Of a stretch of 64,000 bases of DNA, positions 51,780 to 60,766 are shown piece after piece. Positions within the stretch are counted from its first letter, which is position 1, and each line of letters starts with the position of its first letter. Made by a program: the position numbers and the translations under genes. The notes below the pieces were generated by a model. It was not told the origin of the DNA, searched no databases, and was given only the letters and a program-made list of their open reading frames with translations. The DNA is from Pseudovibrio ascidiaceicola (GTDB lineage: Bacteria > Pseudomonadota > Alphaproteobacteria > Rhizobiales > Stappiaceae): the NCBI RefSeq assembly GCF_900114245.1, contig NZ_FOSK01000001.1:124001-188000 (forward strand), in the 5' to 3' direction.

Positions 51780-52454
51780 CTAGATAGTGGTTGGCGCTGA
51801 AATTCCAAATCGCTCTTTCAAAAACCGGAGCGCCAACGCCTGCGCTTCACCGTTGATGGAATGGTCAAGCGCTGCCAAATCATGCGCTTCCACATCAAAA
51901 CCTGCACTCACCAATACAGTCTTTGCAGCACCAAGATACGCCGCAGACACCACATCATCCTCACTGCCATGCAGCAACATCACCGGAGGCCGCACAACCA
52001 TCTGCTCCACCAGATGCTCAGGCCCGCCCAGAACACCCGAGAAACTTAGCAGGCCAGCCGCCTCAGAAAAACGCCGAGGTCCAACATGCAAAGCAACCAT
52101 AGCTCCCTGCGAAAAGCCGCCCAGCACCATGTCCCGCTCCAACAGACCATAATGCTCCAGCTCCGCATCCAGCACCCGGTTGATCAACGGCGCGGCCGCC
52201 TGCACACCAATCCAGACTTCCCGAGCATCAAACTCAGAGGCCGCAAACCACTGCCGCCCCTCAACCCAATGCGCACATGGCTCTGGCCCATTCAGGCAAA
52301 CAACGGCAGTCTCTGGCAGCTCGTCGCGTAAAACACGCGCCGTCGGCTCCATATCGCCCGCATCACCACCATAGCCATGCAGCAACACCAGCAATTTACG
52401 CACTGGCGCATGGCTCGGCTCCAAGCGAATGCACTCAAGCTCATGCATACTCAT
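51780..52454 (-). CDS. Alpha/beta-hydrolase of the phospholipase/carboxylesterase family
   Basis: 224 residues. LVLLHGYGGDAGDM opens the fold; the nucleophile elbow is GGFSQGAMVALHVG with Ser in GFSQGA; the acid follows in LLHGSEDDVVSA and the His in DLAALDHSINGEA. It hydrolyses an ester of unknown kind, in the cytoplasm as there is no signal. Its start overlaps the previous gene's stop by four bases, so it is coupled with the SnoaL-like gene. Confidence 0.9.
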   Translation of the reverse strand: MSMHELECIRLEPSHAPVRKLLVLLHGYGGDAGDMEPTARVLRDELPETAVVCLNGPEPCAHWVEGRQWFAASEFDAREVWIGVQAAAPLINRVLDAELEHYGLLERDMVLGGFSQGAMVALHVGPRRFSEAAGLLSFSGVLGGPEHLVEQMVVRPPVMLLHGSEDDVVSAAYLGAAKTVLVSAGFDVEAHDLAALDHSINGEAQALALRFLKERFGISAPTTI

Positions 52455-52888
52455 TCAGCTTCTTTCATCGTCATATGACCAGCAAGATCCTGAAGCAGAC
52501 CATTCTTCAAAAGGACGTTCATCATCGCACCATCATAATAGCGCTCTTCAACGACCTTGCCATCATCCCAGCGCTGCCAGCACAAACCATCAATCTTTTG
52601 CACAACACCGGCACCATCAACAAACTGGCTCAGATTGCGGAAGGCGCATAAACCACGCGCCTCATCAATCACAACATCTTCGATTTTACCAATGATGGAT
52701 TGCGCCGCCGAGATAAACGGCTCTTGCTTGGCACGCCCCTCAACAGCTCCATCCGCAAACAGCACATCATTAGCAAACATCTGCACAGTAGAAGCAAAAA
52801 ACACATCAAACGCTTCCAATGGCTTACCATCACGAAGCAGTTCAATCTGCTTGTTTGTCGCTGCCACAAAATTATTGGATTCCATCAA
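52451..52888 (-). CDS. SnoaL-like (NTF2-fold) protein
   Basis: 145 residues. ATNKQIELLRDGKPLEAFDVFFASTVQMFANDVLFADGAVEGRAKQEPFISAAQSI is the helix-strand start of an NTF2-like cone fold, followed by strands VVIDEARGLCAFRNLSQFVDGAGVVQKIDGLCWQRWDDGKVVEERYYDG. SnoaL-like proteins bind or transform small hydrophobic ligands; no catalytic set is visible. First of a small unit with the carboxylesterase and YbaK-like genes. Confidence 0.8.
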   Translation of the reverse strand: MMESNNFVAATNKQIELLRDGKPLEAFDVFFASTVQMFANDVLFADGAVEGRAKQEPFISAAQSIIGKIEDVVIDEARGLCAFRNLSQFVDGAGVVQKIDGLCWQRWDDGKVVEERYYDGAMMNVLLKNGLLQDLAGHMTMKEAE

Positions 52889-52922
52889 GCGGCTCCCTAC
52901 TTCATGATTGGCTCAGCATTCT

Positions 52923-53612
52923 TCAAACAGGCAGGGTCTCGCGCCCTTCTTTCATCACACGGTAATAAGACCAGAACAACCGCGCTGCAGTTCCACGATG
53001 AGGAGACCATGCCTCAGCAATTTCAGCAAGCACCTTTCCTTTGGGGCGCTCTTCCAGATCAAACGCGTGCTGTACAGCAGCCTGCAAGGCCACATCCCCA
53101 ACCGGAAATACATCCGGATGCCCAGCGCAAAACAGCAAGAAGATATCTGCGGACCACGGACCGATGCCCTTAATCTCACAAAGCCGCTTGTGTGCCACCT
53201 CACCCGGCCAGTCCACCGCCTCATTCAAACACAAACCAGCCTTCAGCTCTTCTGCAATGGCCTTCAATGTTCGCAGCTTAGCATTGGAAAGCCCAACACC
53301 CAGCAGTTCTTCATCACTCTTGGAAAGCAGCACATCCGGCTCAAACGGCACCACCAGCGCCTCAAGTCTTACCCAGATGCTCGCCGCAGCCGCCACCGAG
53401 AGCAGCTGCGCCACCACAATATTACAGAGCCCAGCAAAATCAGCAGAGCGCCTACGCAAAGGCACCTCACCTGCAACATCAGCAATACGAACAAGTCGCT
53501 CATCCAACTGCACAAGGGACGCGAGCTCCCGCTTAATATCCTCAAGCGTGTCTATAGGTCTCAACGCCCCCTCCTCAAGCAAGCAAAGATGCTCTAATAA
53601 CAAGCTGTCCAT
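52923..53612 (-). CDS. DNA-3-methyladenine glycosylase, AlkA/HhH-GPD type
   Basis: 229 residues from ATG 53612 (TTG 53636 is also in frame). The helix-hairpin-helix and Gly/Pro loop is LCEIKGIGPWSADIFLLFCAGHPDVFPVGDVALQ, with the catalytic Asp in PVGDVAL. CNIVVAQLLSVAAAASIWVRL earlier is the usual core helix. It excises alkylated purines and other lesions from DNA. The start is only 24 bases from the divergent gluQ ATG, so their promoters overlap. Confidence 0.92.
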   Translation of the reverse strand: MDSLLLEHLCLLEEGALRPIDTLEDIKRELASLVQLDERLVRIADVAGEVPLRRRSADFAGLCNIVVAQLLSVAAAASIWVRLEALVVPFEPDVLLSKSDEELLGVGLSNAKLRTLKAIAEELKAGLCLNEAVDWPGEVAHKRLCEIKGIGPWSADIFLLFCAGHPDVFPVGDVALQAAVQHAFDLEERPKGKVLAEIAEAWSPHRGTAARLFWSYYRVMKEGRETLPV

Positions 53613-53636
53613 ATTCCAAGTAGAACCATTTCGCAA

Positions 53637-54494
53637 ATGAACTCGCCTGTCTATCGCTTTGCTCCTTCACCCAACGGCCACCTCCATCTCGGCCATGCCT
53701 ACTCAGCCATCCTCAACGATGAAGCTGCAAAGCAAAACGGCGGAAGGTTCCTGCTGCGCATCGAAGATATCGACACGATCCGTTGCACCCCACAACTGCA
53801 AGAAGACATGCTGGAAGACCTGAAATGGCTTGGCCTGCACTGGGAAACACCAGTACGGAAACAGTCAGAGCATTTCAGCGAATACACCAAGGCACTCGCA
53901 CAGCTGGAAGCAATGGGCCTTGTCTACAAGGCCTACCTCACCCGCGCTCAAATCAAACGCTTCTTTGCTGAGCAGGATGCATCAGACACCCCATGGCCAC
54001 GAGACCCAGACGGTGCCCCACTCTATCCAGGCGACGACAACGTCCTCTCGGTACAAGAACAGCAAGCCTTTCAAAACTCTGCTGCTCCCTATGCCCTGCG
54101 CCTCAACATGGCCAAAGCCATTGAACTAGCTGGCTCAGCTCTCAGCTGGAACGAAGCTCATCAAGGGAAGATTCAGGCAGATCCCGCAGCCTGGGGCGAT
54201 GTAGTCCTTGCCCGCAAAGACACCCCAACCAGCTACCACCTCTCAGTAGTCGTAGACGACTCCCTGCAAGGCATCACTCACGTTCTGCGCGGCAAAGACC
54301 TCTACCACGCCACCAGCGTCCACCGCCTGCTTCAAACCCTGCTAGACCTGCCAGAACCGCATTACGAACACCACGATCTCATCTTGGATGAAACAGGCCG
54401 TAAACTCGCCAAATCCGCCAAGGACACTTCCCTCCGCGAACTAAGAGCAAGCGGTGCCACTCCCCTGCAAATCAGAGAGGAGTTGGGTCTCTAA
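53637..54494 (+). CDS. gluQ: Glutamyl-Q tRNA(Asp) synthetase
   Basis: 285 residues, the length of GluQRS, a truncated GluRS catalytic domain. FAPSPNGHLHLGHAYSAI contains the HIGH-like signature; RIEDIDTIRC, YRLSVVVDDSLQGITHVLRGKDL (YHLSVVVDD in this protein) and the KxSK-like KLAKSAKD are in place. The usual zinc Cys pair of GluQRS is not obvious. It glutamylates queuosine in the anticodon of tRNAAsp rather than charging a tRNA. Its stop overlaps the convergent HAD gene by four bases. Confidence 0.93.
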   Translation: MNSPVYRFAPSPNGHLHLGHAYSAILNDEAAKQNGGRFLLRIEDIDTIRCTPQLQEDMLEDLKWLGLHWETPVRKQSEHFSEYTKALAQLEAMGLVYKAYLTRAQIKRFFAEQDASDTPWPRDPDGAPLYPGDDNVLSVQEQQAFQNSAAPYALRLNMAKAIELAGSALSWNEAHQGKIQADPAAWGDVVLARKDTPTSYHLSVVVDDSLQGITHVLRGKDLYHATSVHRLLQTLLDLPEPHYEHHDLILDETGRKLAKSAKDTSLRELRASGATPLQIREELGL

Positions 54495-55126
54495 GATTTA
54501 GAATGCATTGAGGAGAGAACTCCCGGAAGTTGCCTGTAGGAACCAAAAGTTTCCGCTGTTGCTTCATGATCAGGCTGATCACAGAACTTCAAAACACTCA
54601 TCCCTGCCGCTTTCGCAGCACGAGTTCCAACCTCACTGTCTTCAACCACAACACAACGTTCTGGAGCGAATTGCATAGCCCGAGCGGCATGCAGGAAAAG
54701 CCCTGGATCAGGTTTCCAGATTCCAACTTCATACGAACTAAAAATTTTGGAACCAAAGAAGCCTTTCAGGCCTGCTTTCTCCAAAGCCGTTTCAATTTTC
54801 GCCCTAGGACCGCTCGAAGCAATACACATCGGCATTGGTATATCGGAGAGAGCTTCAATGACACCCGGGAATGCCTCTAACTCTGTCTTGAATAATTGAT
54901 CCACTCTCGAACGATAGTCTCTCTCAAAACTATCTGGCAAGCTTCGTTCTAGAATGCTTTCAATGTCTGCCAAAATTCCAGATAGCTTACGCCCTCTAAA
55001 ACGCTTCATCAGTTCTGAGAGTGGTAAATTAATCTCTGGCAGCAAATCCAAAAAAGCTTGAGAACATAACGGCTCACTGTCTACCAGCGTTCCGTCCAGA
55101 TCAAATATCAGACAGCGGTCAGTCAC
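54491..55126 (-). CDS. HAD family phosphatase (beta-phosphoglucomutase-like)
   Basis: 211 residues. Motif I IFDLDGTLVDSEPL with the nucleophile Asp, motif II CIASSGPRAKI, motif III Lys in WKPDPGLFLHAARAM and motif IV VVEDSEVGTRAAKAAGM, with a helical cap between I and II. Phosphatase or phosphomutase on a small substrate; not assigned. Convergent overlap with gluQ of four bases. Confidence 0.9.
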   Translation of the reverse strand: MTDRCLIFDLDGTLVDSEPLCSQAFLDLLPEINLPLSELMKRFRGRKLSGILADIESILERSLPDSFERDYRSRVDQLFKTELEAFPGVIEALSDIPMPMCIASSGPRAKIETALEKAGLKGFFGSKIFSSYEVGIWKPDPGLFLHAARAMQFAPERCVVVEDSEVGTRAAKAAGMSVLKFCDQPDHEATAETFGSYRQLPGVLSSMHSKS

Positions 55127-55160
55127 TTATTTGAACCTCATAATATGGAATCAAACTTCC

Positions 55161-56123
55161 TCAATACCCCTGCACCTGAATGAACCAGAGCCAGAAGCTT
55201 ACGGTGAAGACTGAGATGCCTGTGGTGATTGCGATGCCGTTGGTGGACATGGCGTGACCGGTGCCGAACTGGTTGGCCATGATGAAGGAGAACACGCCTG
55301 TCGGGCACGCTGCGATCAACGTTGCAACCCCTACCCAGACAGAGGGCAGACCCACCACGTGTGCAGCAACAACAAACACCACAAACGGCATCAGGATCGA
55401 TTTGATGATCGCCAGCACGCCGCCAATCGCTAGATTACCGCGGATACCGTAGTTCACCATGCTCATACCCACCGCAACCAGCGCTACAGGTGAGGCAGCT
55501 TTCGCTAGTGGCGCCAAAACATCATCTGCCAGTTTTGGGATCTCCAAACCTGATACATTCCAGAGCAACCCACCCACAACACCATACAGGATCGGGTTCG
55601 CCAACAAGCCTTTGCCAACTGCAATAAGAAGCTCTTTCTTAGAGCGCGGCGCCTTATGACCATCAATCACCACCGCACGCTCCATCAACACAGAAGACGT
55701 CAGCGCGGTTAACGGTGCGTGGAACACAATGAGAAGCGAAATCAAAAGCGTTCCCTCAGCTCCATAAACCGCATCAATCAAAGGAATACCAACCAGCACG
55801 GTGTTGGAGAAAGACGCCGTCAACCCAGCAATCACCGCCGCACGCGCTTCACGCCCAAATCCGACACGAACCAGAAGACCACCCAGAAATGCAACAACAG
55901 CCATCGAGCCGTAGTAAGTTGCCCAATACCCCCAAGGCGAAATACCGTCGAGGTCCGCAGAGCCAAGGCTGCGGAACAACAGGATTGGAATAAGCAGGTT
56001 CACACAGAACTTGCTCAGAATATCGCCAAGACTGCGGTCCAGATATCCAACACGAGCAATAACATAACCAATGCCAACAAGAGCAAAGATCGGGAAGACG
56101 ACGAAAAAGACCTGAACAATCAT
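55161..56123 (-). CDS. AEC (auxin efflux carrier) family transporter, copy A
   Basis: 320 residues with about ten membrane helices in two similar halves. VVFPIFALVGIGYVIARVGYLDRSLGDILSKFCVNLLIPILLFRSL and the C-terminal LIAACPTGVFSFIMANQFGTGHAMSTNGIAITTGISVFTVSFWLWFIQVQGY are typical of AEC transporters, which carry malate, malonate or other organic acids. It lies 30 bases downstream of a second gene of the same length and family, so the two are a tandem duplication in one unit. Confidence 0.92.
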   Translation of the reverse strand: MIVQVFFVVFPIFALVGIGYVIARVGYLDRSLGDILSKFCVNLLIPILLFRSLGSADLDGISPWGYWATYYGSMAVVAFLGGLLVRVGFGREARAAVIAGLTASFSNTVLVGIPLIDAVYGAEGTLLISLLIVFHAPLTALTSSVLMERAVVIDGHKAPRSKKELLIAVGKGLLANPILYGVVGGLLWNVSGLEIPKLADDVLAPLAKAASPVALVAVGMSMVNYGIRGNLAIGGVLAIIKSILMPFVVFVVAAHVVGLPSVWVGVATLIAACPTGVFSFIMANQFGTGHAMSTNGIAITTGISVFTVSFWLWFIQVQGY

Positions 56124-56153
56124 GGGAAACTCGAAAGAGGGTGCAAGACCTTC

Positions 56154-57116
56154 TTAGTAGCCCAGAAAGTTTAAGATCCAAAGCCAGAAGCTCATTGTGA
56201 TTATTGAGAAAATGGTCGTCAGACTGATAGAGTTTGCACTCATGGCATGCCCGGTTCCAAACTGACTGGCATAAAGGTAGGCCACAACACCAGTTGGGCA
56301 GGCCGCCGCCAGTGTCGCCACCGCCACCCAAAGCGGCGAGAGCGGGAACACATAAACGCCCAAAGCCAGCACCAACGCAGGCATCAGCACAATCTTGAGC
56401 AAACTCAACACGCTGCCAATGGCAATGTTCCCGCGCACACCATAGTTAAGCAACGTCATACCAACAGAGAACAACGCAACCGGGCTCGCAGCTTTTGCCA
56501 GAGGGTGCAGCACACCATCCAGCAACACAGGCAATTCATAACCCGAGAAATTCCAGCCCACGCCCAGCAAAATAGCAATAACCAGCGGGCTCTTGATCAG
56601 CGTGGTGAACAGCGAATGCATAACGTCTTTGAAAGGCCGCGCTTCCTGGTAGCCATCCACCACCACCGCTCGCTCCATCGCCAACACAAACACCAGTGTT
56701 ACAGACGGTGCATGCACGGAGATGATCAGGGAAATCGGAACCAACGCCTCCTGCCCAAAGGCTGAGGTAATCACCGGAATACCAACCAGCGACATGTTGG
56801 AGAACGCAGCAGAAAATCCACCAATACAGGCAGCCCTTGCTTCTCGCCCAAAGACCTTGCGCACCATATAACCACCCAGCACAGCACTGGTTGCCAGCGC
56901 CGTGTAATAGGTGCCCCAAAGCGCCCATGGGCTCAAACCAGCAAGATCAGATGTCGCCAGAGTACGGAAAATCAGAACCGGAATAAGCACGGTAATGCAG
57001 AAGGTGCTGAGATTGTCACCGACCTGCTTACTCAGCAGCCCGGCATATCCAAAGCCATACCCCACACCGACTGTCGCAAAAATGGGAAACACCACTTGCA
57101 GCGTACTAAACAGCAT
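56154..57116 (-). CDS. AEC family transporter, copy B
   Basis: 320 residues from ATG 57116 (MLFSTLQVVFPIFATVGVGYGFGYAGLLSKQVGDNLSTFCITVLIPVLIFRTLATSDL), chosen because it matches the start of copy A exactly in length; the frame is open to 57185. Nearly every helix aligns with copy A, including AAACPTGVVAYLYASQFGTGHAMSANSISLTTIFSIITMSFWLWILNFLGY. Substrate unknown. The pair may have divided a single organic-acid uptake role, or form a heterodimer; sequence cannot tell. Confidence 0.92.
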   Translation of the reverse strand: MLFSTLQVVFPIFATVGVGYGFGYAGLLSKQVGDNLSTFCITVLIPVLIFRTLATSDLAGLSPWALWGTYYTALATSAVLGGYMVRKVFGREARAACIGGFSAAFSNMSLVGIPVITSAFGQEALVPISLIISVHAPSVTLVFVLAMERAVVVDGYQEARPFKDVMHSLFTTLIKSPLVIAILLGVGWNFSGYELPVLLDGVLHPLAKAASPVALFSVGMTLLNYGVRGNIAIGSVLSLLKIVLMPALVLALGVYVFPLSPLWVAVATLAAACPTGVVAYLYASQFGTGHAMSANSISLTTIFSIITMSFWLWILNFLGY

Positions 57117-57280
57117 TCCGTGTCCGCTCTCTTTCCACCATACAGCACTCTCCCAGAGCGCAAGCAGATGCGCTTGCAGCAGCAAAAAACAAAATCTCGG
57201 TGGATCCTTGCCAGAACTGGGCGAACTTTTCCTGCCAGTGTTTTAGGCTCTTCTTCGAGGATTGATCAAGGAGTTATCTC

Positions 57281-58408
57281 ATGCCTGCGCCCAAACTGGC
57301 TCCAAAGCAGGATGTTGCAAGGCTGGTGCACGACCTGAAGACACCACTGTCTGCCATGAAAACGGCTTCTGATCTGATCGCACAGGAACCACTCAGCGAT
57401 CAGCAGCAACATCATCTGAATACCCTGCAAACAGCCATCAACTCACTTGCGAAGCTGACAGGTGCAATCCTCGGCGCAAACACACAAGCTGAACATCATA
57501 GCAGTGCTATAAGTAAGACCGAGCCTGAAGCAAGATCAGTTCTTGAGCAGCTCACCTATATCGCTGATCTGTTTTCACCACAGGCAGCAAGCTCTGGTCA
57601 CACCCTCACCCACCGCTGGTCACGAGAGGCTATGTCGGCCTATCAAACCCAATCGGACGAGCTGCAGCGCATTCTCGCAGTGCTGGTCGATAATGCTATT
57701 CTGTACAGCAATACGGGCACCATCACGCTCAGCGCGCACATCAAGTTCTCAAACCATCAACCCAACATCGTAGTTACACTCAAGGATGCTGGCCCAGGCC
57801 TGTCACCAGAGCAAGCCTCGCATCTGGACGCCGCCCCAACGCCGAAACGTAAATCCGACGGCCACGGCCTCGGGCTTTGGAGTGCACGGCACCTTGCCTG
57901 TGATCATCATGGAGACCTGAGGCTCATCACCAACACCGAGCATGCAGCCTGTTTTGAGTTGGTTTTGCCAATCCAAGAGATCGAGCAGACACAGCAACTT
58001 TCTACTCCAGCCCAAAATATGACGCGCTCCAAGCTTTCTGGCTCTGTACTGGTAGTTGATGACAATGAGCCAAACCGGGAGTTGCTGGCAGCAATCTTCT
58101 CATCATTTGGCCTGACAGTGCGCATCGCAGACAGTGGAAAGCAGGCGTTAGCTGTACAGTCAAAAACTCCATCTGACCTGATCTTTCTGGATCTGAATAT
58201 GCCAGAAATGAGCGGTTCAGAAACGCTTACTCAGATGCAGGCAAACGGATACGCAAAAGATAAAGCCAGTTTCGCGATCACAGCAAGCATCGCGCCGGAA
58301 GACCGCCCAGCGCTCTTCAAACAAGGTTTCAGGCAAATTCTGGAAAAGCCTATCAACCCGTCAGCCCTCTACAGCCTGCTGGAAAGCACGCTTCAGAAAG
58401 TCAGCTAG
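57281..58408 (+). CDS. Soluble hybrid histidine kinase with receiver domain, no sensor
   Basis: 375 residues. The HisKA helix begins only 14 residues in (VARLVHDLKTPLSAMKTASDL, phospho-acceptor His in the H box). The ATPase domain has N box LVDNAILYSN, G1 DAGPGLS and G2 GHGLGLWSARHL. A 25-residue linker leads to a receiver domain, VLVVDDNEPNRELLAAIF, phospho-acceptor Asp in FLDLNMPEMSG and the Lys in ILEKPINPSAL. There is no membrane segment or sensor domain, so it must receive its signal from a partner. GGAG precedes the ATG. Convergent overlap of four bases with the next gene. Confidence 0.9.
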   Translation: MPAPKLAPKQDVARLVHDLKTPLSAMKTASDLIAQEPLSDQQQHHLNTLQTAINSLAKLTGAILGANTQAEHHSSAISKTEPEARSVLEQLTYIADLFSPQAASSGHTLTHRWSREAMSAYQTQSDELQRILAVLVDNAILYSNTGTITLSAHIKFSNHQPNIVVTLKDAGPGLSPEQASHLDAAPTPKRKSDGHGLGLWSARHLACDHHGDLRLITNTEHAACFELVLPIQEIEQTQQLSTPAQNMTRSKLSGSVLVVDDNEPNRELLAAIFSSFGLTVRIADSGKQALAVQSKTPSDLIFLDLNMPEMSGSETLTQMQANGYAKDKASFAITASIAPEDRPALFKQGFRQILEKPINPSALYSLLESTLQKVS

Positions 58409-59007
58409 CCAATCCGCACAAAGGAAGCATCCAGCGCTTCATCAAGGCGGTCGTTGCCCCAATAAAGATCGCCTTTTTCGGTGATCATGCATGGCGCCCC
58501 AAACACACCCAGCGCCTCCGCCTCCGCAACAGCTGCCCGCAGGCCAATCTTGACCTCAGTGGTTTCAGCCTGACGCATGACCTTATCTGCATCCAGATCC
58601 AGCTCACGCAACAAGGCAATCATCAACTCTGGCTTGGAGATATCCTCGTCCAGCGCAAAAGCCATATGAAACACAGCGCGGGTAAACGCACCGATCCATG
58701 GCTCCTTACGCCCAGCAAAAGCAATGCGAGAGGCAAGCAGGCTGTGCTGTGGAAAGATCTGTGGCTTCTTCCAGGACAACCCCAGGTTTGCAGCAGTACG
58801 CGCAACGTCCCGCCACATATAAGCCCCCTTCTTCGGGTTCTCTACAAATGGAGAGCTTTGTATCCCCTGACGCCGGAAGATTGGCCCCAACAAAAAAGGC
58901 CGCCAATCAATATCGATGCCCCTGTCTTTCGCAAGCTGCTCAATACGTGCTGCGGTCAGGTAGGAGTATGGGCTGGCAAATTCATAATAAAACGCGAGCC
59001 GAGGCAT
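58405..59007 (-). CDS. 2-hydroxychromene-2-carboxylate isomerase / DsbA-like GST-kappa fold protein
   Basis: 200 residues. FYYEFASPYSYLTAARIEQLAKDRGIDIDWRPFLLGPIFRRQG at the start with Ser in ASPYSYL (in place of CxxC), and the C-terminal GVFGAPCMITEKGDLYWGNDRLDEAL (cis-Pro loop FGAPC). This is the HCCA-isomerase/GST-kappa family, which uses glutathione; in aromatic degraders it isomerises a naphthalene intermediate, elsewhere the substrate is unknown. No degradation genes are near, so I would keep the family name only. Confidence 0.87.
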   Translation of the reverse strand: MPRLAFYYEFASPYSYLTAARIEQLAKDRGIDIDWRPFLLGPIFRRQGIQSSPFVENPKKGAYMWRDVARTAANLGLSWKKPQIFPQHSLLASRIAFAGRKEPWIGAFTRAVFHMAFALDEDISKPELMIALLRELDLDADKVMRQAETTEVKIGLRAAVAEAEALGVFGAPCMITEKGDLYWGNDRLDEALDASFVRIG

Positions 59008-59218
59008 TTATTCTCTTTCTGATCCAATAGACCGGTAAGACCCAACCTACGGCAATGGAAACAATTTGAATTTATCTCGCAGGTCCCTATATGGGAGTTT
59101 GGCCGTGCGAGACGTAATCTTGCTGAGCACCAATGGAATTTCAAGGCAGCACATTGGCGCAACCTCCGAAAACAAGTATACCGCCTTGTAACTCAAAAGA
59201 GCGAACTCAGGAATTCCC

Positions 59219-60058
59219 GTGGCAAAAGACGGCTCGAACACTTCAATCCTAAGAAAAATCATTAGTTTCTGCGGTGAACGTCCGTTCACGGCAATCCTGA
59301 CATATATCCTTATAGTCTCAGCAATCTTCCTGATTTTCCCGAGACTGGATATCTGGGCCTCCACTTTCTTCTATGACGGCGAAGGCAGTTTCCCTGTTTC
59401 AAAAGACCCGTTCTGGCGCGGTGTACGATACTTCGGCGTCTATGTCTTCCAGTGGGTCGCAGGCCTGTCTTTGTTTGTGATGCTCTTCAAGCTCGCGTTT
59501 CCAAAGATCAAAGCACTGATGGATCTCCGTCACCCGATCTTCGTCGTATCCACGCTCATTCTCGGACCAGGCCTCGTCGTCAACGCGTTCTTCAAAAACC
59601 TGTGGGGCCGCCCACGCCCACGCCAAACTGAGATATTCGGCGGAGACCTGCCGTTCATCGGCGTTTGGCAACCTACTAACCACTGTGATAGTAACTGCTC
59701 ATTTGTATCCGGTGAAGCATCAGCATCCATCTGGTTGTTCGTGCTGGTCTTTATAGCCCCCAAAGCCTGGCGCATTCCGCTGGCAACAGCAATCGGGGCA
59801 TTGGTCTTTTTCCTTTCCGCCAACCGTGTGGCTTTCGGCGGACACTTCTTTTCAGACACCCTGCTCTCCTGGGGCATCACCATGCTCGTAATTATGGGTG
59901 TCTATCACTACCTGTACCAACGCACGCCAACATGGGCCCAGCCAGCTAACCTGGACACCTCCTTCACCAAGGGTGGTAACTGGCTACGTGCCAAACTTGG
60001 TCGCACTGCCTGCTGGTGCGCACGAAGCAGCAAAAGCTTCCTAGGCAAATTCAAATAG
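59219..60058 (+). CDS. PAP2-type membrane phosphatase (LpxE-like)
   Basis: 279 residues from a GTG at 59219, with AGGA six bases upstream. Six membrane helices and the three PAP2 motifs: KNLWGRPRPRQ (K-x6-RP), CSFVSGEASAS in the place of PSGH, and NRVAFGGHFFSDTL (R-x5-H-x3-D). In motif 2 the usual His is Glu. Family members remove phosphate from lipid A, phosphatidylglycerophosphate or undecaprenyl diphosphate in the periplasm; the lpxE-like group is my best guess. The C-terminus has a basic tail. A strong terminator follows. Confidence 0.82.
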   Translation: MAKDGSNTSILRKIISFCGERPFTAILTYILIVSAIFLIFPRLDIWASTFFYDGEGSFPVSKDPFWRGVRYFGVYVFQWVAGLSLFVMLFKLAFPKIKALMDLRHPIFVVSTLILGPGLVVNAFFKNLWGRPRPRQTEIFGGDLPFIGVWQPTNHCDSNCSFVSGEASASIWLFVLVFIAPKAWRIPLATAIGALVFFLSANRVAFGGHFFSDTLLSWGITMLVIMGVYHYLYQRTPTWAQPANLDTSFTKGGNWLRAKLGRTACWCARSSKSFLGKFK

Positions 60059-60072
60059 CCTGCCTCAAATAC

Positions 60073-60108
60073 AAAAAAGCTCCGCAACCAACTGCGGAGC
60101 TTTTCTTC
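60073..60108 (+). terminator. Rho-independent terminator of the PAP2 gene
   Basis: AAGCTCCGC (60077-60085) and GCGGAGCTT (60094-60102), perfect 9-bp stem followed by TTCTTC; an A-run in front makes it usable on the minus strand as well. Confidence 0.88.
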
Positions 60109-60125
60109 AATGTCTTGCAAAGAGC

Positions 60126-60611
60126 CTAGATCTCGGTCGGCTCCATCTCCTCACGAATCTCCTGAAGCAAATTGTAAGTCCCGTTGCTCACCAAATCGTA
60201 GACTTCATCAAAGCCCTCATTCGCTCCGTAATACGGATCCGGCACATCCTTCTGCTCATCCTGAAGCAGCAAGCGCACATTTGCTGTATGCAGATACGGC
60301 GCTTTAGACTGAATATTCGTTAGATTGCTGGCATCCATCGCGATGATGTAGTGAAACTTCTCAAAGTCCTCATCAATCAGCTGGCGCGCTTCCTGTTTAG
60401 AAATGTCGACACCATGCTTCTGCGCTGTCTGGATGCTGCGGATGTCCGGCTTTTTGCCACTATGCCAATTCGCAGTTCCCGCGGAATCCACGTAAATCTG
60501 CTCTTCCAGCCCGGCTTGTTTGACATGATGACGGAAGACACCCTCTGCCAATGGGCTACGACAAATATTGCCAAGACACACAAACAGTACACGACGCTGC
60601 AACAAGACCAC
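60126..60611 (-). CDS. Low molecular weight protein-tyrosine phosphatase
   Basis: 161 residues from a GTG at 60611 (GGAGG five bases upstream; the TTG 60623 is open but not needed). The C-x5-R-S loop is VLFVCLGNICRSPLAEGVF, and the acid loop is VPDPYYG near residue 130. It dephosphorylates phosphotyrosine or possibly arginine-phosphate in the cytoplasm. No tyrosine kinase of the BY type lies nearby, so the partner is unknown. Divergent from phhB. Confidence 0.92.
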   Translation of the reverse strand: MVLLQRRVLFVCLGNICRSPLAEGVFRHHVKQAGLEEQIYVDSAGTANWHSGKKPDIRSIQTAQKHGVDISKQEARQLIDEDFEKFHYIIAMDASNLTNIQSKAPYLHTANVRLLLQDEQKDVPDPYYGANEGFDEVYDLVSNGTYNLLQEIREEMEPTEI

Positions 60612-60766
60612 TGCTCCCTCCAAATCTGACTGCCAGAATATTTAACCCAGCCGAAATCTTTGCTCCAGACTTTCGCGCGGATCTACTCAAATATCCATGG
60701 ATTTTGCGAGTCAGAAAAACCTACTAAATCTGAGACACCCCTTGCAACAAAACCAAAGGTGGTCTT

